From NCBI GenBank assembly GCA_963575745.1, contig CAUYUJ010018619.1, positions 26,880 to 90,879 of the forward strand: a DNA stretch of 64,000 nt, given 5' to 3'. The notes under the pieces are model-generated. The model searched no databases and was not told where the DNA came from. It saw only the letters and a list, made by a program, of their open reading frames with translations. Source of the DNA: Prorocentrum cordatum (taxonomy: Eukaryota > Sar > Dinophyceae > Prorocentrales > Prorocentraceae). Each line of letters opens with the position of its first letter. The stretch's first letter is position 1. Below, in pieces: positions 34,161-42,700 of this stretch. Position numbers and translations under genes: made by a program.

Positions 34161-34281
34161 ACCAAAAAACAAAAACAACAACAACAAAAAAAAAGACAAA
34201 AAAAACTGGCCAAAAGTCGTCCCCTGACCATTTGCTGACAATTTGTTTTTGAATCTTCCTCCTGCAGAGGGACAGGCCCGA
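34048..34281. mobile_element. MITE-B, copy 2 (234 bp) with internal (TA)n
   Basis: Ends GTCGGGCATGTCCCCCTACA (left) and, on the other strand, GTCGGGCCTGTCCCTCTGCA (right) match the ends of 6284-6404. The interior contains a 48-bp TA run (34111-34158) and A-rich DNA, and has no coding capacity. Confidence 0.65.
34110..34158 (+). repeat. (TA)n dinucleotide microsatellite
   Basis: About 24 uninterrupted TA units inside MITE-B copy 2. It is the most AT-rich stretch of the window. Confidence 0.95.
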
Positions 34282-35404
34282 CCTGGGGGGCGCGCGGAGA
34301 GGGAGAGAGAAGGGAGCCGAGGGGCGGGAGAGGCGGCGCAGGAACAGCCCGGCACCGCGCGCGCGCGCGCCGTGCCCCCCCGCCGGAGGAGGTCCGAGAA
34401 GCGGGGGGGGCGCCCGCAGGCGGGCTCGGGCGGAGGCCCCCGCGGGCGGAGCGGCCGGAGCCGAGGGAGGCCCGGCCCGGCGCAGGACGGGGCCGGAGGC
34501 CGAGGACAAGAGGCAGGCGAGGAGGCAGATCGCGCGAGGAGCTCCCCGGGAGGCCGCGGCTCCTGGAGGACGCGGGCGCCGCGAGTGCGCCGCGGCCTCC
34601 CCGAGAGCGCTCTCCCGAGGGTCGGCGGCGAGCCCGGGGGGGGAGGTGAGGGGGGGCGGGCCTGGTCGGAGGGCTCGGGAGTCCGTCGGCCGTCCGAGAG
34701 CTTCTGAGCCCTCCCCGAGGGCGCAGGAAGAGCCTCTGGGAAGGCACGAGGGTTTCCGAGAAGTCCCGCCGCTTGCTGACAGGGTCTTCTCCTGCTCACT
34801 GCCCCCCTCGCTTGCCGCCGAGTCTGGCGGGCGCGCGCTGGCGGAAAGACAATGGCATGGAACGCACAAGGAGGTGCTGGTACTATGTGTCCTCCTTGGA
34901 GGCGTGCGTCCGACCCGAACATATGGCACTGCCATCTTGTAGTACATCGTTTACCGAGAGGTGCGGCCAGGAAGCACCCGCCACAGAGCTCACATTATAA
35001 GATTTCTCGGCGCGCGCGTCGCCACTGGGGAGGCGACGCACACATAGTATTAGCATCCTGGGGTGACCCCAACTCAATAGGGAGCCCACAGACAGAAGGA
35101 CGCACGCGCACAGCCACGCACACGAACACGGCCCCCCCAGTCCGCGAGGTCAGCCTCGTGCCACGAACGTTTGCGCAAAGCGCACTTTCGAGACCAACGT
35201 AGGTTCATGCACTCGCACGTCCCTCTTTCGCTCGTGACCCTCCTCCGCCGCCCCCCGAGGGGGAGGGTGCTTCTTCTCGCCGCGGGCGTCGAAGAAGAAC
35301 AGACGCCATGAGCCGCAACGTTCGGAGCTCCGCGCGGGTTTCTTGCATCGGCGCTGGGCCCCCCCTGGCGCGCCCCGCGCGCCAGCCGGGGAGCGGTGCA
35401 GCGC
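34282..35404. other. GC-rich DNA, no gene recognised
   Basis: About 34282-34850 is very GC-rich with CpG throughout and long, overlapping, motif-free frames on both strands. About 34850-35404 is of ordinary composition. It is the left flank of the copia insertion. Confidence 0.45.
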
Positions 35405-35595
35405 TGTCACAGACCGTAGGACGAATGGCGCTGGGGGCCCAAAGATAACGATGAGGAGAGGGGCACTTTCTGATACCAAGGAACGGCGACCAACAGCATG
35501 CTTGCTCGCGCAAAGCCTAACGGCTACGGAGACGATACATAGAGACGAGAGGGAACACACACACACACAAGGCCCACTAGGGCCTACGGGAAACA
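35405..35595 (-). repeat. 3' LTR of the copia element (191 bp)
   Basis: Same as the other LTR apart from seven versus five AC units in the (AC)n run. On the element strand it starts TGTTTCCCGTAGG and ends GTCTGTGACA. The pol stop codon falls inside it (35577-35579). No convincing polypurine tract was seen just upstream. Confidence 0.95.
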
Positions 35596-38500
35596 GCGGA
35601 TCCAATTTTCGTGGATCGAACTCCGGAAGACGTCAAGACTACATATGCTGGCTCCACTGACGAGGCCTCCGGGAACTCCTGGAAACGAACTCGCTTCCCG
35701 CTCCTCTCCTCCTCCTTCTTGTCCTCCTGTCTTTCTCCTCGCGCCCCTTCCCCCTCCTTCTCCAGATATTCTTCTCTCCCCTCAGGCACCTTAGCATGAC
35801 CAATCGCAAGTACCTTAGACTGAGCCTCCAAAGCCTTCTTGGAAGCCCCTCGGGAACGGGACTTCAACGAAACGTTCAGCGCCCTCTCAGTACAGTGGCC
35901 ATCCTCATCGGTAAGACATAACGAACCCCGGGTCAACACGTCATGCAGCGCGGCATTCCCGCGAGCGGGATCCACTTTCGTGAGGGGGTCAGCCGGCATG
36001 AGACCATGGGGGAGCCACCTAATTTGAGAACCGACACTAGAGAGAGAATCACGCACTACCGCCATCTCGATGGCGTTTCTTTTGTCAGCTCGAGATCCTG
36101 CACTATTTTTCGACAGAGTGTCAAACACGCTCTTAGCGTCTACTATGGACAGGGCAGAAGCCTGCCCGGCAATCTCACACTCTCGAGACATGATCACAGA
36201 GAACGGGCCTTGGGATAACACCCAGTCCGGCCTCACGACGCCCCCGAAAACCATGTCTCTCCAGAGAGTCTGCAGCCACTGCGCCTCAGCAAGAGCTCCT
36301 GACAACGAGAGCGTCTCTGCGGCTATCGTGCTTGCCACGACTCTCTTAAGCCTCTGCGACCTCCACGCCGCAAGACTCACCTTGGCCCGACGATTTTGAC
36401 GAATAGCCCCGTCGGCGGCGAAGACAAGCCACCCCGACTGAGCACCCCCCCGCCTAGCGGACCCGGGACCCCCCGCGTCAGACGCGGTCACAAACGTTAA
36501 GCACATGGGATCGAGGTTCCAAATGGCGACATGTTGCGAGGCTGAGGCACGCACGAACTTGACCACCTCATTAGCCATAAGGGCGTCCTCCATCACTGGT
36601 TCGGGCAGAGCAGCGGCCAACAGAGACGCACTTCCTGCCACGTCTGGGCGGGGCTCGCGGCCTAGCCACTGGATCTGGGCGACGGTCGTCCTATACGAGG
36701 ATATCTCAGACGAAGTCAGAGGCGCCCTAGGATCGCTCTTCCTCTTCTTGGAGATAACAATAGGGGTCAGCTGCTCACGCACATACTTTTCTTGGTCGAC
36801 GATTATATTTTCACCCAGCTGTTTGATGTGACGCCCGGCATAATCCGCCTCCCCTTCTTCCCACTTGCCGAACTTAAACCGATCAAACAACCTCTTCTTC
36901 AGTCCGGGCAGTATGGAAGAATCACCCGACACAATTAAATCGTCCACTTCTATCAGCACCAAGGCCTGAAGTCGACCAGCTCCACTCCTTAGCAGCCAAA
37001 GGCACGGCTCCAGAAGCGATCGGGTGAATGCCATCTCTTCCAGGTGTCCCGTCAACGTGCGGTGCCACAGCAACGGAGCATCGTTGAGGCCGTAAACCGG
37101 AGCCACTAATTCTATCAGAGTCTCTGGGGGAAGATTCAGACCAGCACAGGCCTCCACATAGATTGCACCCTTTGGGCGTTCGAGTCTGTTGCTCTGACAA
37201 AAGGCGTTCTTCGCATCAGCGATCCCGAGAACCCACCTCATCGAGGCGATCACCTGCAACACCAGCATAATGGTTTCTGACTGCGGAGTCGGGGCGTAAA
37301 CCTGTAATTGCTCACTATCTGGGTCTTGGTGCCCGTGTACGCACCAGCGACTCTTGGCCGTCGGAGGGTTGCCTACCCCTTCAGAAGGCTTGAACCTCCT
37401 GATCATGCGAGAAGACAAAATTCGATCAGGATGTCTCCTCCTAACTTGGCGAGACTCCTCCGCAACAAGCACGCGCACAGCTCCGGTGGCGGTCATCGCC
37501 GCCCACTCCTTAGCATCCGACGCAGAAAACAATAACCTCTCCTCAGGGGAGAGATTCTTCAGCTGGACTTCGGCTCCCCGGCGGGGAACAGGCGCAGCTC
37601 CGCCTCCGAGCCCAGAAAAACAGCCCTGAAAATCAAGGGTGAAGAACGACTCTCCCTCGGCCCCTCGAACCGAGAAAAGGGTCTCTAACGAAATGCCCCG
37701 AGCCAAAGCTTCCTGCATCAGAATGCGATCCTGCTCGTCATCCCCCTCTCCCTCGTAGAGGCCCAGAGACGGCTCTCCTCTAGCATTCACACCCCAACTT
37801 GGCTCGGGCCACTCACTTGGCAATGGCAATGGCCGCCCCCTGGCAACCGCGGTATTAGGCGAACGACTTCGCTGGCGACTGCTGTCCATAGGCTCGCTGG
37901 GCCTACTCGCAGTCTCTGGCTGCGCGTTCGGAACACGAGACTCCCCTCTCGAAGACCCTTCCCATTCCCGAATCCGATCTGAGACGGCCCCCAATCCCCG
38001 CTCGACCGGAGTCAAGCGACGGCCCCCTGGACCTGGGCCCTCATGGGGCCTCGGGGCCACCGAAGCCAGAAGGCCACGTCTGGGCCTGGATGCCGGGGGC
38101 CCCACGTCCGCTTCGCGGTCCTCGGCGGGTCTCCGAAGCTGGGTTCTCGGTTGCAAATCGCCCAGGGACTCTGCCTCCGAATCGCCTATTGAAATCACTC
38201 CGGCGGGCGACGTCGGACCCTCGTCTCCCGCCACGGTCCCAGGGGGGGAAGGATCGGCGGGAGCGACAGAGGTGGGACGGGGAACCCGGGTCGAACCTTC
38301 CGACGGGGCGACGGCCTCAGCCGCGGAAGGTCCCGGGACCAAGGTGGGCCCCTCGGGCGCCCTGCGAGGCGGTCCTTCCGGAGAACCTCCGCCCCCCGGA
38401 ACGTCCCAAGCCTCGGGCGGCGGGGGGCCCTCGGATTCGACATCGACGGCCCCAATTCTACGCCCTGGGTTCCTAATTTCCTGCCTCAGTTGATCGAATC

Positions 38501-39710
38501 TCGGGTTGTCCAACAGCTCAGCCCCTAACGCCTCGGGCCTCGTCGCCGGGCGAACTTGCTCGGAAGAACACTTCAAAAGTCGGTGACGCATCGCCACCCA
38601 GACCGTGCTACGAGACTGAAACACTACGGCGCCCGGCCCTGTCCACCTGTCTCTCTGAAGCTCGTGACTCCTATTCGCCGCCGTGACCTTCCTCCACGCG
38701 TACACCCACTCCCCCGGCTGATAAGTCTTGTCGACATGCTTCCGAGCCTTAGCTGCTTCAGAGAGCCGGGCCCGGGCGCCGTGAGACGCGAGAGCGCGCT
38801 GGGCCTCCAACCTCAGCTGATGTGCCCGTGCGAACGCAGCGGCGGCGGTATCTTGGTCTATAGCACTCGTTCTCAAATCGTCAACCCCAACGTCGTCAAC
38901 CGCATCGTCACTCAACATACTTTTCGGGATCCTGGGGTTCTCACCGAAAACCATCTGCGTGGGACTGAAGCCTCCCCTGTGATACGCCCGGTTCTTTCCC
39001 GCCACAACTTCGCACAAAAGCAGCTCGACTTCCTCTCGCGAGGACGGCGTCGAGGACAGCGAGGCTCGAGAGAGAGCATTCTTGACAATCCCTCCATGCC
39101 TCTCGCACTTTCCATTGAAGTGGGGGGAATTAGCAGGAATGATCTGAAGATAGATCCCGTGGTGTTCGCATCCTCTTGAGAAGTGACCCCCAAACTCCGA
39201 CCCCCCATCCGAGAGTATCATCTCTGGCAGACCGAATGGCCTAATCCACCACTTGGCCAGGGCGGCCCACACCGTGGCCGACTGAGCGTCAGAGAGAAGA
39301 CAGCACTGTTGGTAACTAGTCCCGTGATCCACCATGTTGAGCACTGGGAGGCTCTCGCCCTGGCGATCGAGATAGAAAAGATCTATCGAAAGCAACCTGT
39401 TGAAACGGTACGTTCGAGGCAAATGAGCTCGACGTCTCCAGTACGGACGAGAGTGAGACGCACAATGCTCGCATCGAAATTTCTGACGCACCCACTCGAC
39501 CACTTCAACCCGAGCCCCGGCAGCTCGAAGAGTCCACACAAAATCGCCCAACATGGGGTGACCCAAGTACACATGCAATCGATGGATTTCTCGCTGGAGT
39601 CCCTGGTCGACCTCGGGCGACCTCGGGCCCAGGGTGCCTGACGCCTGAGGCCTGTTTTGGCCTCGTCGTGGTTTCTTCATCGTCGGATCCCGGGGCCCCC
39701 GCCCCGCCAT
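35577..39710 (-). CDS. Copia pol: integrase, reverse transcriptase, RNase H
   Basis: This is the second open frame of the element (1377 codons), overlapping the end of the first by about 200 bp in the +1 frame. The integrase has the zinc set His46, His51, Cys80 and Cys83 and acidic residues Asp110, Asp168 and Glu203 (SIDLFYLD, LSDGGSEFG, NGKCERHGG). A Pro-rich linker follows. Reverse transcriptase has motif A IADAKNAF (Asp832), YGLNDAPLLWH, and IEVDDLIVSGD with Asp923 and Asp924; Glu-Val-Asp-Asp replaces the usual Tyr-Val-Asp-Asp. RNase H follows with Asp1078 (TASDAGG), AAETLSL, SIVDAKS and MPADPLTK. The ATG at 39710 is only the first in frame; expression is more likely by frameshift or readthrough from gag. 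It appears intact. Confidence 0.93.
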   Translation of the reverse strand: MAGRGPRDPTMKKPRRGQNRPQASGTLGPRSPEVDQGLQREIHRLHVYLGHPMLGDFVWTLRAAGARVEVVEWVRQKFRCEHCASHSRPYWRRRAHLPRTYRFNRLLSIDLFYLDRQGESLPVLNMVDHGTSYQQCCLLSDAQSATVWAALAKWWIRPFGLPEMILSDGGSEFGGHFSRGCEHHGIYLQIIPANSPHFNGKCERHGGIVKNALSRASLSSTPSSREEVELLLCEVVAGKNRAYHRGGFSPTQMVFGENPRIPKSMLSDDAVDDVGVDDLRTSAIDQDTAAAAFARAHQLRLEAQRALASHGARARLSEAAKARKHVDKTYQPGEWVYAWRKVTAANRSHELQRDRWTGPGAVVFQSRSTVWVAMRHRLLKCSSEQVRPATRPEALGAELLDNPRFDQLRQEIRNPGRRIGAVDVESEGPPPPEAWDVPGGGGSPEGPPRRAPEGPTLVPGPSAAEAVAPSEGSTRVPRPTSVAPADPSPPGTVAGDEGPTSPAGVISIGDSEAESLGDLQPRTQLRRPAEDREADVGPPASRPRRGLLASVAPRPHEGPGPGGRRLTPVERGLGAVSDRIREWEGSSRGESRVPNAQPETASRPSEPMDSSRQRSRSPNTAVARGRPLPLPSEWPEPSWGVNARGEPSLGLYEGEGDDEQDRILMQEALARGISLETLFSVRGAEGESFFTLDFQGCFSGLGGGAAPVPRRGAEVQLKNLSPEERLLFSASDAKEWAAMTATGAVRVLVAEESRQVRRRHPDRILSSRMIRRFKPSEGVGNPPTAKSRWCVHGHQDPDSEQLQVYAPTPQSETIMLVLQVIASMRWVLGIADAKNAFCQSNRLERPKGAIYVEACAGLNLPPETLIELVAPVYGLNDAPLLWHRTLTGHLEEMAFTRSLLEPCLWLLRSGAGRLQALVLIEVDDLIVSGDSSILPGLKKRLFDRFKFGKWEEGEADYAGRHIKQLGENIIVDQEKYVREQLTPIVISKKRKSDPRAPLTSSEISSYRTTVAQIQWLGREPRPDVAGSASLLAAALPEPVMEDALMANEVVKFVRASASQHVAIWNLDPMCLTFVTASDAGGPGSARRGGAQSGWLVFAADGAIRQNRRAKVSLAAWRSQRLKRVVASTIAAETLSLSGALAEAQWLQTLWRDMVFGGVVRPDWVLSQGPFSVIMSRECEIAGQASALSIVDAKSVFDTLSKNSAGSRADKRNAIEMAVVRDSLSSVGSQIRWLPHGLMPADPLTKVDPARGNAALHDVLTRGSLCLTDEDGHCTERALNVSLKSRSRGASKKALEAQSKVLAIGHAKVPEGREEYLEKEGEGARGERQEDKKEEERSGKRVRFQEFPEASSVEPAYVVLTSSGVRSTKIGSAVSRRP

Positions 39711-42700
39711 GAACCTGGGACTCGTCGGCTTCGAGACCTCCCCCTTCTACCGGGTAGCTGGATTCAACACCTCCTACATTGGCCTCACGCTCCCACAGCG
39801 CCGACTCGATCCCGTTGGCCATCGCTGTCACCAGCGCGGAAGGATACTTCTCCGCCTTGCGGGTCCTCCCACTCCCTTCCAGCGGCAAGTGCTCGTGCCC
39901 CCCCTCACATCTCTTGGAACACTGACGGAGCAAGACCCCCCGGCTCGCCAACAGGCGCGTCGGTTTCTTCGAGAGAGTCCCTGGACTTACCGAGAGACCG
40001 TACTGGCACTGGTCCAGGACCGTGGAAACAACGCCAGGAGAAGACGCAACGATTCTGACACACTCCAAGTCCCAAGAGCTGGCAGATTGAGGATGTTCGA
40101 GCATGAAATCTCGACCCAGGGAAATCTGATGAAGGGCGACCTCACAACACAAGTGAAGGAAGGCGATCCCCCTTCTCTCAACCTCGTTCCTTTCTCCTTC
40201 GTCCATCCTGCTCCAATTGCTGGCAAAGGCAACACTGAAAGCACGACACACGGGCGACATGATAATACACTGGGGCTGGTCTTTCTTTATGAGATCCCAA
40301 AGTTGATTTATACCCGAAGGAGAGTCCAGATCCCACCCCGTGAGGAGATCGACGGCGGGAGAAACACGATAACCTCGCCTAATCATGGTGGTCGAGACCC
40401 TCTGGGGTGAGAAAACCTCCAGCAGAACGGTTCCTCCCCTATTGCGCTCAGCCTCTAGAATGACTTTCCTGCGACTCGACTGACGACGAGGAACTCGTGA
40501 TCCCTCCAACAGCTCCGAGGCAGACTGTCGAACGTTTCTAGGAACTGACCGGACCTCTAGCTCTTCGAGCGGATCCGCCATCCCCAGCGAGATAAAGGAG
40601 TCAACTTCCACGGCGTAGTAGCGGCCCAGCTGCCCCTTAGTGCCCGTGGATGGAGGGGTTGATAATGAGGGAGGGGATGTGGCATCTAAGCTAGTGGCTC
40701 GTAGTCCCCGAGCGCAGAGCCCCCTGAGCCCTTCTGAGCTCTTGAACGTCTTTTCGTGGTAGTCCCCACTCAGATCGGCTAAGCCCACCGCCTCCTCCTC
40801 ATACTTCTCCGGCTGCCCTCCTCGTCTTCTTCCCTCTTCTCCTTCTACTTCTAGCCGGCTCAAGAGAGGCTTCGAGCTCCACAGGGTCACCGTCAGATCT
40901 GAGACTGGTTTGTTCGCGACAATCTCGCTCAGTACCGAATATGAAACGTGACGCCACATGGAGTCATACAGGATTGCCCTTGAGGCGCGCACCTGTACAC
41001 GGTGCATTCCAGACGGAGTCAGATCCCTCGGAGGCTTGCCCCCCACTCTCGCAAGAGCGACTCCGACAAAGAAAGCTGACTTGTCGTCTGTCCCAAGAAC
41101 CGTAGGTTTCCATCCCAGGTCCTTCGCGACCTGGTTCAGGTCTGCCTGGCGTCCGGCGATTCGGCCCCAAATACCTCGACCGGCCCCGGGGGCCGAAGGA
41201 ATCCTGAAAGCCAGACGGTCTCGGTTGCTCTGATCCTCCAAATCTCGAAGAATCAGCGTCTGAGCTTCGGTCGCGGATCCCAGCTTTCGAATCTCTTTTT
41301 TCTGCCCTAACTCCGGCCAGGCCTCTAGTGGGAAACACGTCCTCAGAGCCTCGGGGAGCCCTCCTCGTCGTGCGCCTGCTGCATTCCGTCGGCTGCCCTG
41401 ATTGCCATCGCAATCTTCATGATGTCCCGGTCCGTCAGCGGCGCCGGTGCGGCTGCTGCTGGGAGTGCGACCAGGTTCTCCTGCACTGACGACAGCTGTT
41501 CGGCCATGGCGTGCATCTGGTCGAGAAGCGCCTTCATCTTCTGCTCCTGGAGGTCCCTCTGAGAAATCGGTGGTCTGGACTTGAGGGCTGCCGGCGGTGC
41601 TTCGACAAGCGTCGGTGGGATCCCGTACGGAATCTGCGACGGCCCCAGAGAGCCTCCGCGCTGTTGAACAAGCAAACGCGCCTGCTCCAAAGTCATATCG
41701 ATCGACCCGCTGGCCGCAGATGACTTCGGACGAGCTCCCGGAGCTCTCGGGCGGGGAGGATCGTGAGGAACAGGTTCTGCCAACCAGGGATCCCCTGGAG
41801 GGCCCGAGTAGCCCTCGACCATCTCCTTGCACTCCTGCTTCATCTTCAGGCCGGCCTCGCGCTTCGCCCCCTTCGCGTACTTCTTGGCCTGTGCAGCAGC
41901 TTTCACCTGAGGGGTCTTGTCGCGCAATGAGAGGCGCGTCTTGCACATCCGGCAATGCGAGTATACACTTGTCGCGTTCCTCCCTTCTTCGACGGCCCAC
42001 GGTGGATGCGGGCAAGTCTCCTGGCAGTCGAACTTCATCTCCACTGCTTGTGGCCACATCGTCGCCACCCCGTGGATCCTGAGGCAAATCGACGCGATGT
42101 GAAGGAGCCGAAGAGCACACCGCCTCCAGCGCATCAGAACTGGCGTGAGTGGCCAGATCCCGAGATTGAACTCCTCCCGGTCCTGATCGCCCATGTCCTC
42201 CTCGGCGAGATTGATCCCCTGCAGCTCCTCCGGGATCTCCTCCCAGTCGTTGAACTCCACATCCTCGTGGATAAAACCGAGCTGCGCTGCTGCCCTCCTC
42301 CTGGGCTTCGGAGCCGAGGCCTTCAGCGAAAGACTTTTCTTCACCATCACGGACACGAGTGGAACCAATCCTGCTATCTGAGCTTCGAGCCAAAACGCCT
42401 CCGGAGGTCGACCCTGATCCTTGGACCGCTGTTCCCCGGAGCCCGAACACACTCCCAACACCGAAGGAGAGAGACTGAGACGGGGCCAGTCGACTGTCAC
42501 TACCTACTGCCCAACCCTCCCTCATGTCCTGACGCACGTCCTCCGGCATCCTCTGGTAGATCTCGTCCGCGATCTGGAAGTCCTCGGGGTCGCAGTGGAT
42601 GAGTCCAACCGACCGGTGGCCGGCCGTGTGGCGTGCCAGTGGACGTCTGACCTTTTCGAAGTCACCGAGAATCATCTCGTCGTTTCCAAGGTCGATCACT

